From contig JADLSH010000085.1 in assembly GCA_016169945.1 (NCBI GenBank), positions 1,612,001 through 1,676,000 on the forward strand: a stretch of DNA of 64,000 nt, written 5' to 3'. Positions 45,001 to 56,066 of the stretch are shown here, one piece after another. The notes beneath the pieces were generated by a model that was not told the DNA's origin, did no database searches, and saw only the letters and a list, made by a program, of their open reading frames with translations. Positions within the stretch are counted from its first letter, which is position 1, and each line of letters begins with the position of its first letter. Position numbers and translations under genes: made by a program. The DNA is from Trachythela sp. YZ-2020. Taxonomy: Eukaryota > Cnidaria > Anthozoa > Malacalcyonacea > Clavulariidae.

Positions 45001-45711
45001 ACGCCAGGAATAATGTTCCCTCTAACTGCGATTGCAAAATACATTGCTCTCAGAAAGAGTTCGGAGATAATCACCCCAGATCGAGCTTTTGTATTGTGTT
45101 ATTTCCTGCGCGGAGGTTCCATTGCACTGTACCGAACAATGCAATCAGATTTTCAAAATATCTGGCTTTTCATTGGTTTATCACTGTTACATGGAATTTC
45201 AAACGTCCTCAGTAAAGCAACTCTCAATTTTCGCATAAAAATTTGGAAGGCTTTTGTTGAATATTACAATAGAACATGCTGCGGACCAAGATTAGAAGTG
45301 CAACCATTAAATTCACCGCGTATTCGTCGATTGAACTCAGATCTCGAAATCCAAAATATTTTATTCGAGTACACTACGGTCATCTTAAGTCAGGCGTATC
45401 TAGCGTGTTATCTTGTTATGAGCTTCGATGTCTCACCCTGGCAAGTTATAAAAGATTGTTTAATCAGAATAGCCATAAGTTTGGCCATAGATTTTGTATT
45501 CAACATAATTTCAGTGTTCATTCAAATTCACTTTTATAACATTCCCATGCGAAAGGTCTGGGCGAAAAATTGGCCACGTCACTTGAATGCTAATGGTTTC
45601 ATGATTATTTGTATGGTATCATATTTTGGTTCATCACTGGTCAGTGTTTTCGCAAGCAACAAGTATATGTCGAAAGACTACAAACTTAGAAATTGTACAT
45701 CAGTATTTTAG
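42098..45711 (+). CDS. multipass membrane protein, family unknown (paralogue 2; two exons)
   Basis: Exons 42098-42708 and 44769-45711 give 517 residues. The donor is CAG|GTCAGT, the acceptor TTTTCTTTAG|ATTACT, and the intron is 2.06 kb. The start is chosen by alignment with paralogue 1 (MFLEELIGGL), although the frame is open to 42005 without another usable start. Seven codons are missing before the exon junction relative to paralogue 1 (the loop after TM3). Hydrophobic segments, NRTCCGPR, LRGGS and the C-terminal YKLRNCTSVF are conserved. Homology with paralogue 1 extends upstream into the flank (about 41735-42097 against 5365-5638), so promoter sequence was duplicated too. There are no disabling changes, so both copies look functional. 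An AATAAA lies at 46270, about 560 bp past the stop. Confidence 0.88.
42745..42860. repeat. hairpin repeat with CGCGAAGCG apex
   Basis: TGATTACAAAATCGCAC mirrors GTGCGATTTGTAATCA around GACCGCGAAGCGGA. TTCTGAAATTAAAC and GTTTGATTTCAGA extend the stem. A related GATGCGAT/ATCGCACTA region lies at 43500-43580, so 42745-43600 may be one MITE. Confidence 0.75.
44059..44365. mobile_element. second copy of the Mutator-like MITE, in intron of paralogue 2
   Basis: AGTGAACTCTACATAAACTG and CAGTCTATTCAGAGTTCACT are the inverted ends. The interior GGATGAAGCCAA and AAATGGCGGCCAAGTTATCG match 19756-20359, with a large internal deletion. ACC flanks both sides; a 9-bp duplication is not visible here. Confidence 0.82.
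44600..44768 (+). repeat. repeat-derived 3' end of intron of paralogue 2
   Basis: It contains an inverted piece GAGCAAAGGCCCTTCGTCTG next to a degenerate forward piece, then CAGATAGTTAGATACTTA and CAACTTAGTGACTCGTTTC before the acceptor, as in paralogue 1. Confidence 0.65.
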
Positions 45712-46293
45712 TAATACTAGAGTTAGAGAATAGCGGGTTTCTTTCTTTCTTTTATTCTTTCTCTTTCCAAACTTACTTACTCGGATGAAAATTATACATC
45801 TGAATCCATGTGCAGAAACAAAAACACACGGTGAGAACCACACAGGCAATGTCTGAACAGTGAAATTTGGCCAGAGTGGGGAGCAAGAGCAACTTAAAAT
45901 GGACGGCTAAAACTAAACTGTTTATCTTTAAGTTTTGACTAACGTTCCATATTGATTTATGCGAACACCTGTCTGCTGGTAGTTTGCTTTGTGTTTTACA
46001 TCCATGCATGCCTGGGTTCCATATAAACCCCATATTCATCTGCGTGACGTCCGTATATATAAATTACGTTGGGATTATATTTAGCAGTAACGTAAGGGTT
46101 AGAATAATGGAAATCTAAAATGGGTTAAGGAAATTTAGTTATTCACCCTATTTAAATATACGAGATCAGTGGGGAAAGTGTTTCCTATCTAGCTAAATTC
46201 ATTTACAAATGTCTCGTGTCTTTGTCCAAAACTGAGAAGTCATGTGCTTGTCTGGAGCTTTGGCTGAAGAATAAAATACAGCATTTCAATACA
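45712..46293. other. 3' flank of paralogue 2
   Basis: A CTTTCTTTCTTTTATTCTTT pyrimidine run and a possible polyadenylation signal at about 46270. No other gene is supported. Confidence 0.45.
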
Positions 46294-46301
46294 ACACACT
46301 G

Positions 46302-46668
46302 CAGGGCCTCTTTTAAGAAATCGTTAGTGAGGGGGCCATCATCGAAAGGGGACGTAACAAGTAGGTGGTGTATTACAGGTGTGTGAAGGGGAAGGGGGGT
46401 CTGGGGGTCCTCCCCCAGAAAAGTTTTGTATTTTTAAGTCTCTGTGGCTTGATTTCCTGCATTTTTAGAGACAATTTTGATATATCCCATCTAAACGGAG
46501 CCAGGTTTTGTTGTGAGAATACCATAACTTTCCTCTAAATTCGTTTTTGCTTATATTTTGGACAAAAGGGACCTTCACTGGGGGGACCAAAATAGCTTAC
46601 TGGGGGGGGCCAACATGGGGACTGGGGGGGCTTTGGCCCCTCCAGTGCATTAGTTAAAAGAGGCCCTG
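46302..46668. mobile_element. hAT-type MITE, 367 bp
   Basis: CAGGGCCTCTTTTAA at the left and TTAAAAGAGGCCCTG at the right, with an 8-bp duplication ACACACTG on both sides (46294-46301, 46669-46676). The G-rich interior has no ORF. Confidence 0.93.
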
Positions 46669-47169
46669 ACACACTGTATTTTGTTTTTGAGGATCGTGAC
46701 AAGCTGGATTAAATCACCATAAGGTAAAAGGAAGAATTTCTGCTTCTTAAAAAATAGTCGGAGATATATTGGTATCCCTATAGGGATGGCGTAGTAACGT
46801 TGTTGGACTATGGTTTGCATCAATATATTTTACTTGAGAATGAAATGAATAGTTTTATCAACTTCAATAATTGACAACCATAATTCGTGCCAACCATAAT
46901 TCAATATTAATACATTTTATTGACTATTCTATTTAAAAAAATATATATATAATGCAGAATTGGTAAAGTATTAAGAACGTTAATCGAAGCCTGAAGATCA
47001 GAGCACTACTGAGTAAAACTGCCCGAAACGTTGCAAATATAAATCATTTATACCTTAAAGTTTGTATAACCCAATAACAAAATATTTAAATTTACAAAAA
47101 GTTTGAGCTTAATATTATGAACAAGGGTGAAAGTTTTCGAAGAAGGATATTCTATTTTCATTTATAGTA

Positions 47170-47350
47170 AATGGTGTTGGTAGATGGAATACTCGAACGG
47201 AAATATATATACATTTTTGTAGACCTAGCCAGGAGCAGTTGCGAAAAATGCAACTTAGACCCTCTGGCAGGAATTGAACCTGCGGCCCTGCGATTCCGGT
47301 GCATTAATGGTATTACTATTAATCCTATCGAACGAGATGCCGAGAAAAAT
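47170..47350 (-). mobile_element. tRNA-derived SINE, copy 2
   Basis: The minus strand reads GCAGGTTCAATTCCTGCC (B box and T-arm-like stem), TCTAAGTTGCATTTTTCGCA and CTGGCTAGGTCTAC, matching 22600-22770. The upstream CATCTCGTTCGATAGGATTA is the probable A-box side of the tRNA-like head. Confidence 0.75.
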
Positions 47351-47575
47351 ATTTTCATTTATAACTATAAATATCTTGTATTTGCTAATACTGTAAATAG
47401 AGGGCTCCAATGGACATCAGCCATTCGAGCAGACTAGGCTGCCCTTTCTAAATATATTTCTACACTAGAAATACATGCATGCCGAATCCCCTCGCCTATT
47501 CGAACCAAGCAATTATACTTGCGTGGTGCCAGTGTAGGTAGAGTCTAACGAAGATTCGGCGGTGGAGTAGGATAA

Positions 47576-47650
47576 AACTACCTGAAAAATACAATAAGAA
47601 CTTCGACGTTTTGAGCGAAGGCCCTTCGTCTGGAAGTTAGTGAACTTGCT
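47576..47650 (-). repeat. AGACGAAGGGCC-type repeat, inverted copy
   Basis: The minus strand reads AACTTCCAGACGAAGGGCC, TTCGCTCAAAACGTCGAAGT and then TTTTTCAGGTAGTTT, the same layout as 39615-39690. Confidence 0.65.
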
Positions 47651-47984
47651 AAAATACCTGCAAGCTGAATCAATATTGTATTTAACGGACAGTGTGAGAC
47701 GCCTTTGCAAATCCACAAACTATATATACTGCATGCCAAAAGCAAGTATGCAAAATAGACATTTACCCGTTTTAACTCTAAAATCTCGTCCTATTTTGGT
47801 CTTTTGACTGCTTTTGTCCTGTTGACTTTAACAAGTGAAAGTCCTCTTAAAAAGTTTCATTTATCTTGCTTGGAGACTTTAATTGTCTGTATTTAGCGTA
47901 ATGTCCCGGATAGCAAAACATTTAAAAAAAAGTTGGCAAAATGGCAGTTAAATTCTGGCGTTTACATTGAAAAACAAGATCTTT

Positions 47985-48165
47985 GTTTTAGCCAACCATG
48001 AGGCTTCTAGTTACCAGTCTTCTCTCGGCCTGAACTCACGCATGAGCATAACGTAAAAAACCACCCAGCGTCCAACGTCCATTACATGGCGGACGACTTT
48101 GCATTCCGCCATGTTCTCACATATCCGGGTGTAAATATCCGAGCGGAATTAGTACCCTCGCTGGG
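47985..48165 (+). repeat. dispersed repeat, second copy
   Basis: Matches 4140-4310: TTAGCCAACCATGAGGCTTC through CCGGGTGTAAATATCCGAGC, with an insertion around ACCCAGCGTCC. Confidence 0.65.
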
Positions 48166-48369
48166 CGCTTAGCTCGAGGATTACATTATTATATCATATA
48201 TCTTTAATCTTTAATCTTTAATCTTTCTAGAATTTCACATTAAATAGTAAATACTAAATACTAATTTACAATGTGAATTACATTTAAACTGTATAAAAAA
48301 ATATACTAAGACTAATGTTAAGAGTTAATATTTACAAGTAATCTTAAATAAAATTTGAAAATTTTTTGA

Positions 48370-49745
48370 TAGAATTCGATAAATTTACTTCGACTCCAGC
48401 GTTCGGTTAAAACATTCAATCCCATACACAATTGGGCTATTTTTAAATCGTTCAGTTCGATATCTAAAATTATACAGTTTTTCTCCATTTGATCTAGTTT
48501 GTCTCTGTCTTATCTGATTAACTGTTTCTGGCAATAAACTGTGTAATCTATGTCTAGGGTCTGTCATTGTTTTTATAAGGTTTCCGCACATCTCTTCTCT
48601 GCGAGCCTTTAATGTTTTAAGGTTACAGTCCAGTAATGCTTCTTCATAAGTCAGACCAGGACAAATTATCCTAAGCGCACGCTTCTGAACTCGTTCTATG
48701 TCAGTAGACTGTTCCTTGGTTAAGTTTCCGTGCCAAATTTTAGCACAATATTCAAGTGTCGATCTTATGACAGCCATATAAAAGGCTTTTAAATCCTGCT
48801 TTGGTGCACCATAACCTTTTAACATCTTCAGAAAATACAGTCTTTTTACCGCTTTTTTAACAATATAGCATGTGTTAGTTGACCACTTCAAATTGTCATC
48901 AATCCATAAACCAAGTAATTTGTAACATTTAACCCTTTCAAATACATGTCTATTGGATTTCTAGCGGTGGAATAACAGTTACATTTTTCGAAAGTCAATT
49001 ATCATTTCTTTGCATTTCGTTTGATTTAACTCCATCATATCTTCTTCAGTAAACCTTAAAACGCTCTTAACTTTACTTTCAGCACCACCCAGTTGCTTCC
49101 CAGAAATATGGTGGCTGATATCTAGTACCTCGTATAATGTAGTGTCATCCATAAACATTAATGTATCATGTTCAAGTATAACATTAGTTTCATGTTGGTT
49201 GATATCATGAGTTGGATTTCTTTTATTACAGAGGGAAGTTTATCAATCTTTATTACAAAGGCAATTGGTCCTAGTTTACTTCCTTGTGGAACTCCGCCAT
49301 TGATATATGCATAATCAGACGTATCATACACAAAATTAGTAAAATGGGATCTTTATTGAGGTATGTTCCAAACCATTGGATTAAGGCCAATCTAACTCCC
49401 ATCTCTTTCATATTTCTTAGCAGTATATTATGATTAATTAGATCGAACGCTTTTCTAAAGTCAAGAAAAATTATTCGTATTACTCTTTGTGGCTCGTCCA
49501 TTGCTCTATACCAGTTGTGGAGTAGATTTAGAAGGGCATACAAAGTCGAAGATCCTGGGAGCCCTCCATATTGGGAATTGGAAATTTTCCCATTTATATC
49601 TTCATTTATCCACTTGTTGGTAAAGGATTCCTGAACTTTTGATAAAACACTGGTTAATGCAATCGGTCTAAGGTTTTCAGCGATTGTACATGGTGTGATC
49701 TTAGGAATCCCAGTTACTTTGTATTTTTTCCAAGTTTCAGGAACA
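48370..49745 (-). mobile_element. LINE E, decayed reverse transcriptase
   Basis: Minus strand: PKITPCTIAENLRPIALTSV (49700) and IIFLDFRKAFDLINHNILLR (49480-49420). GGVPQGSKLGPIAFVIKIDK lies near 49290, followed by a degenerate MDDTTLYEVLD stretch near 49150 (frame broken). The C-terminal part 48891-48385 is open, with TLEYCAKIWHGNLTKEQSTD, VQKRALRIICPGLTYEEALL and RTERFKNSPIVYGIECFNRT. The 5' end is missing. It differs in C-terminal type from LINEs A-D and F. Confidence 0.85.
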
Positions 49746-49872
49746 TTATATCAACATTATATCAACACAAGTTTCAGGAACATTATATCAACATTATATC
49801 ACATCACAATTCACTACATTACGTCACATTATATCACATTACATGACATTACATCATTATATCATATCATAC
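49735..49872. repeat. ACATTATATC/ACATTACATC low-complexity run
   Basis: Irregular ten-base units, with a short duplication GTTTCAGGAACATTATATCA at its start. Confidence 0.8.
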
Positions 49873-50640
49873 TGAAATAATCATACTCGCTGGTACAAAC
49901 AACCTAATAACCGACTCTAGCAAGGAATGCTATAAGGATTTTTTGGTTACCCCACCTAAGACATGTAATATTTTCCAGTTACCCCGCCATTTTCTCTTCG
50001 GCCCCCACCCCGGCCATAAATAATGACCGGTCTCTTATATATTTATGCACTCTGACGCCTTTCGTAATATTCTTTGTGGAGATCTTTTTAAAATCGAAGA
50101 GATACACACCATCGAGTCACACATACGTAGCTTAAAAACAAAGAAAAGTTGACTTTCCTTTGTAGGGGCATCATCGACGATAAATGGCGAGTATAGACTT
50201 CGTAAAAATGCCTGTCATATCAAACTACTCGCACAGAGCTGAGGAATACTCAACAAAAAATTCGTCTCATTGCGTAGCCAATTTCGATATATTCGTATAT
50301 TTATCTTCCTGAAAATGCTTTCTAACACAACAACGTCGCTTTTTACGGTTTTTCCGTTAGCCATTTCAAAATATAAAGTCAGATTGTTTGAAGCTGTTGC
50401 AAGGCTTTTCGTAAGTCCGAATGTAAAAATCGCCTGCCATTTTCTCCGCATGAAAATATTAGTCTTCTTTGCAATTTTTACGCATCAAAAACACTTAATA
50501 CGTAGATGAAGAGTTACTGTATTACTTGTAGCAAGAAAAACAACGATATTTTAAAAATACAGTGAATCACAATGCCGTGAACGTCGACGCCCTTCGAAAT
50601 TGCATGTCAAACTTCGGAACACAAAATTCGCGAGGGAAAA
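49873..50640. other. no gene supported
   Basis: Two overlapping open frames of 78-79 codons on opposite strands (50215-50509) have no recognisable motif. Confidence 0.4.
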
Positions 50641-50973
50641 CGCTATTGTGAATAAGTCTTTATTACGTTTTGTTACTAGTTCAGTGAAACTTGCCGAAGA
50701 TGCAAATATTTGAGTATCATCAGCATACATGCAAGGAGTTGTGTTTTGTAAACATTCTCGCAAATCATTTATATATAACAAAAACAGTAAGGGTCCCAAA
50801 GTAGATCCCTGTGGAACACCGCAGACAATTTCCTTAACCGAGGATGTGTGACCATCAACAAAACAAACTTGGGTTATTTTCATCAAACATGATTGGAACA
50901 ATTTTAGCTCCAAACCTTGAATTCCAAACTGCTCTTGCATCTTCATTAATAATATTCTGTGATCAATAGAGTC

Positions 50974-53900
50974 CCAAAGGTAGATCACCCGTCTTGTGAT
51001 TCGGACTTTCGACCAATCTCCATTCTACCTACTCTATCGAAAGTATTTGAACGTTTAGTTTTAAATCAGCTTGTTAAGTATATTGATGAACAGGCTCTTC
51101 TATGTCCGACTATATCAGGATTTCGAAAAGGACATTCAACGATAACTGCCTTGCTGGGCATTCGTGATGCCTTGATTCAAGCATCAAAGAGAGGCGAAGT
51201 GACCTTGATGGTATGTGCAGACAATTCCAAAGCCTTTGATACCGTTGAGTTTGAAACGATTCTTATGAAGTTGCACAACTTGGGGTTTGCAAAGGGCTTT
51301 CTTCTTTGGTTATGAACTACTTAACAAGCAGGGAACAATTTGTCCAGATTGATGATAAACAGTCTAGGCTAGCCACAGTGTAGTAAGGTGTTCCTCAGGG
51401 GTCCATCCTAGGGCCAGTAATCTTCAATCTCTACGTGGCCGATTTGCAGGACAATCTTCAGTGTCCGTGCTTCCAGTATGCTGATGACACAACATTTTAC
51501 ATCCATTGTAAACCGTCAGACCTGGACTCCTGTGCAAATAAGGTGAACGATGTTATCTCTAGATTACGTGAATATTCTAAGGGATGCAATCTTGCATTGA
51601 ACTCATCGAAGACAAAATGGATGCTTATTTCCACGCAGCAGATGTCGCGTACACACAATCTCGATGAACGACCACTATCGATAAGGTGTGGTGATATCCC
51701 ACTGGAGAGGATCCCCTGTATCAAGTTGCTGGGCGTGTACGTGGATCAACATCTTACATGGAGTGATCAGGTCAATAATTTGTTGTCCAGCTGCTATGGG
51801 ACATTGACTGTATTGCGGAGACTCAAGCACTTGGCTCCTTTCCATGTGAGGAAAATTCTCGCCGAAAGCTTACTGCTTGCCAAAATCGATTATGCATGCA
51901 CCGTATTTCACCCACTATCACAATACCAGTTGAAACGGATACAGCGGCTGCAAAATGCCTGTGCAGGCTTTGTATTACGGAAATTTGCCAAGATCGAGCA
52001 TCTGAAATGTTTAAACTGGCTTCCGATTACTGGAAGAATAGAATTTAGCCCACTGAAATTCAACTGAAATTCACCCATAAAGCATTGTACAATGAAATTC
52101 ACCCATAAAACATTGTAATGAAATTCACCCATAAAGCATATAACGCGGATAACTTTGGAAAGCACAACCCCGGGAATCTCATCTCAATTGACATATCTGG
52201 CACACCACTTAGTTGCTCCATACCGTCCATTCTCCTAACAAACATATGTCACATTTCAAATAAAGTCGACGAATTGTATACTATTGTAAATCTAAATAAC
52301 CCCTCCGTGGTCATGATTACGGAATCTTGGCTAGATACGAACGTGCCTGATGCTGCTATTGCGATTGGAAACATGTTTAATATTTATCGTCGTGACCGAC
52401 ACACGCCTGGTGGAGGCATTTTAGCATACGTGAATACCTGTATACCGACCACCTGTCTAACACATTTGGAAGAAGACAACAAAGAGTTTCTATGGCTGTT
52501 ACTCAAACCGACTAGAACTCCTAGACCAATTAGTGCTATCATAGTCGTTGGCGTTTATTTCCCACCAGGCCAGTCAGCAGAAAATGAAAGAGAAATTAAT
52601 GAATATATTACGAGAGGACTTGACTCTGTCCTCCGAGACTTTCCGTCAGCTGGTGTATTTATAATGGGGGATTTTAATCAAATGAAGCTTAGCAGACTTT
52701 GCAGACGATTTAGTATGAAAAAATCTGTAAAAGCGGCGACAAGAGGAAATAATGTCCTAGATCAGATCGTTACGAATATGTCCGACTTATATAACGATGT
52801 GGTGCATCTACCCTCTGTTGGTCGTTCCGATCACCAATGTTTATTATACTGTCCTAAACGTAAACAAAGCGTTAAGCCTTTTTCCCGTAAAGTGCGACTG
52901 TTGAAGCCCAATAACCTAAATATACTCGGCCTAAAACTGAATCTTGAGGAATGGACGCCAGTCTTTCAGATCAACGATGTCGATGATAAAGTTACCAATT
53001 TCACAAATACCGTAAGAGACATGTTAGATGAAACAATACCCGAAACAACGATACGTGCTCATGCATCTGACAAGCCATGGATGTCGGCTTATATAAAAAA
53101 GAGATCAAAGCAAGACAAAAAGCTTACACCACTGGTAATACGACCAAGTACAGACGACTAGCAGATAAAATATCTACACTTATAAAGAAGGCAAAATCGG
53201 AATATTACAAATCGAAGGCGGAAGACCAACGCAAACACGACTCAGCAAAATGGCACAAGACAATATTCCAGCTTGCTGGCTATATGACGGGGAAAATTCA
53301 ACTAATAACTTATCGTCAGATAGAGCTACCAATACCGTGGAACTACTGCAGAATGCATTCACTAAACCGTGGAAAAACCTTCCTGAAACCATATTACCAA
53401 GCCTTAACGACGTAGCGCCTTTTTTGAGAAATGATAGCCCACCGATTCCCTCAATTGGACAGGTTAAATCTATCTTAAAACAACTCAACCCCAAAAAAGC
53501 TACTGGGTCTGACAAGATTCCCGCCTGGTTTCTTAAACGATACTGTGAAGAACTAGCGCCTGTTGTCCATAACATTATTTGTGCCAGTATAACGCACTGC
53601 AAATATCCTACTGCTTACAAACATGCATTAGTCACTCCAGTTCCCAAGGTTACACCACCGAGAGATATCGATCTCCATACTACCCCAAATGGCCAAAGTG
53701 CTGGAAAAGTTACAACTCAAAATGAACATTCCCAGCACAAAGATCAATGACAGCCAGCATGCCTTCACTAATGATCGATCAACAGTGTCTGTACTTACCC
53801 ATATCTCCCAGAATTGGTTTAATGCTACAGATAACTCAAAATCCATAAAAAATGGAGTTCACGCTCTTTTCATAGACTTCCGCAAAGCCTTCGACCTCGT

Positions 53901-55442
53901 TGATCATGGAATTTTACTAAGTAAGCTCGCCGAAATGAATGTAACCAAAGCTTTCTGGCTGTGGACACGAAGTTTCCTGGAGGATAGAAGTCAACAGGTT
54001 AAACTTGCAGGAACTTTATCATCGGTTAAACCATGTCCTTCGGGAGTCCCACAAGGTTCCGTGATATCACCCACGCTCTTTAACGTCCACGTGAATGATC
54101 TTGAGACTTCAATCCCAGAACAACTATCGATAAATACATGCAAATATGCGGACGATTGCACGCAAGGCGAAGTTGTGACCCAAGGTTCATGCAGCCATAT
54201 GCAAGATGTTCTCGAAGCATTACAACAATGGTCCACTAGGAACAAGATGACGATAAATCCGAAAAAAACGAAAGATATATGGATATGTTTCAATAATGCG
54301 GTCCTAGAGCCTGCATCATTAGTTATTGGTAATGACGTAGTGGAAAGAGTCAAGTGCCACAAACTACTGGGTATATGGTATCAAAATAACTTGCAATGGA
54401 ACTGTCACATTGAAAATATGGTAAAGAAAAGCAAATAAACGTTTATACTCTTTGAGAGAATGTCGTAGAGCTAATTTACCTCTTGAGGTCGGTATCACAT
54501 GTTACCAATCCAAGATCAGACCCATATGGGAGTATGCCGCACCGATATGGAGCGGATTGCCCCAATACCTTGTGGATGAAATAGAGACTGTACAAAATAG
54601 GTGCCTGAAAATTCTTGGAGCATTCCGACACAATTTTGAAACTTTGGAAGACAGAAGAGAAAATCTTACCGCAAAAGAATTCCAAAGAATCCAAAGTGAT
54701 CCGACCAATCCATGCAACAAATTCATCCCCCCTATTATGAACCACCATTACGAATTAAGAAGAACAAATGAACTGCCACATATCATATCGCATACTAAAA
54801 GACATCAACAATCTTTTATTCCTAGAGCTATATCACTTCTGAAAAAGAGTTAGACATTTTTAAACATTTTTAACTTTCTAAATATTTTAAATTTGGTAAT
54901 TATTTGAAATTGAACTAGTTTCTACTTTACATATAATATAAATATAATATAGTATATTGTTGCACAAAATAGTCTAATTCTCACTTCCTTGTAAATCCAT
55001 TGTACTTTTTATACCAAAGATGGATAATAAAACTATTATTATTATTGTACAATGAAAACTTTCCAGAATATCTGTCGCTGTGCCTGCGTACTGTGAGCGC
55101 TTATAATCTACGATCTTCCAGCGCTCCAGTTATTGAAGTACCTAGAGAAACAGGGACTTTCGAACATTCAGCAGCTGTTACATTTAATAAATTACCTGCT
55201 GATATTAGAAACATACTCGACTATAATTGTTTTTGTAAGAGTGTCAAGGACCATATTAACAATGAAACATTTTAACATTTAACTTAAACTAACTTATTTT
55301 ACATCTTGTATATATATGTCTGATTTTATAATCAAATAGCTTATATAGTTTATATAGTTTTAAATTTGCATTGCAGATGAAGAGCCACTGTATTTGATGG
55401 ATATGCTGTAATAAAGTCTTTATTATTATTATTATTATTATT
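50974..55442 (+). mobile_element. LINE A, inserted in LINE C and split by LINE B
   Basis: 5'-truncated: it starts within the RT finger (DSDFRPISILPTLSKVFERL), then GHSTITALLGIRDALIQASK and CADNSKAFDTVEF, a broken stretch near 51316-51434, CFQYADDTTFYIHC and the thumb to NWLPITGRIEF. After LINE B the C-terminal part resumes at 55046, with YNENFPEYLSLCLRTVSAYN and HSAAVTFNKLPADI. It ends in AATAAAGTC and an (ATT)n tail at 55442. Confidence 0.92.
52098..55043 (+). mobile_element. LINE B, endonuclease plus reverse transcriptase, inserted in LINE A
   Basis: The most complete LINE. The AP-endonuclease domain (52118-53161) shows MITESWLDTNVPDAAI, GGGILAYVN, FIMGDFNQMK and GRSDHQCLLY, the expected catalytic Glu, GDFN and SDH signatures. 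Frameshifts near 53085 and 53700 separate the connector and RT finger (KATGSDKIPAWFLKRYCEEL). The palm frame 53689-54438 has HALFIDFRKAFDLVDHGILL, PSGVPQGSVISPTLFNVHVN and CKYADDCTQ, followed by the thumb and C-terminal region (to 54853, frameshift near 54440). The 3' end has AATAAAACT and an (ATT)n tail. The 14-bp ATTGTACAATGAAA is duplicated at 52084-52097 and 55044-55057. Confidence 0.93.
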
Positions 55443-55834
55443 AATAGAGTCAAAGGCTAATTCCTAATATCAACTGAAATTAATCCGGTTAGTTCCCATT
55501 ATCCATATTTTCTAATCACTTATCACTCATTTGGATTATTAAGGACAAGGTCGAGTGTTTGGGCCGAAAACCGGATTGAAATCGGGAAAGTAGGGATTTA
55601 ATTGTCTATCAGGTATTGATAAAACTGTTCAAAAACTTATTTCTCAAACAGTTTGCTTATAATAGGACGAATATAAATTGGGCGATAGTTCTCACATTTC
55701 TTTCTATCTTCTGATTTATAAACAGGTATTATCCTGGCTCTTTTCCAATCGTCAACAAATACACCCGTAGAAATTGAAAGGTTAAAAATATAGGTTAAAG
55801 ATGGGGCAATAATATTGCAGTTTATTATTTTATT

Positions 55835-56066
55835 TTTTGTGAGCGGGCGGTATCCTACGCTTTCCTGCAATTTGATTGGCTACGTGAGCGGGCGTGAATC
55901 TGACCACGGTCAACGGTATCCTAAATTTCCGTATATTTTTCTGTTATAAGCGATAAAAAAATAAAAACGTTATTTACCGTTTAGGTCGGTCCGTACTGAA
56001 AAAATATTTTCCCTCGGTCTCAAAATATTTTTTCAGTACGGACCTCCCATCCGGTAAATAACATAT
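55835..56066. mobile_element. hairpin MITE inside LINE C
   Basis: The core stem TCCGTACTGAAAAAATATTT mirrors AAATATTTTTTCAGTACGGA around CCTCGGTCTC, with TTATTTACCG / CGGTAAATAA outside (55970-56061). A duplicated GTGAGCGGGCG motif lies at 55840 and 55886. It separates two coding blocks of LINE C. Confidence 0.75.

Noticed and set aside
50215..50509. Two overlapping 78-79-codon frames on opposite strands
   Set aside because: Neither shows family similarity that I can recognise; they lie past the truncated end of LINE C.
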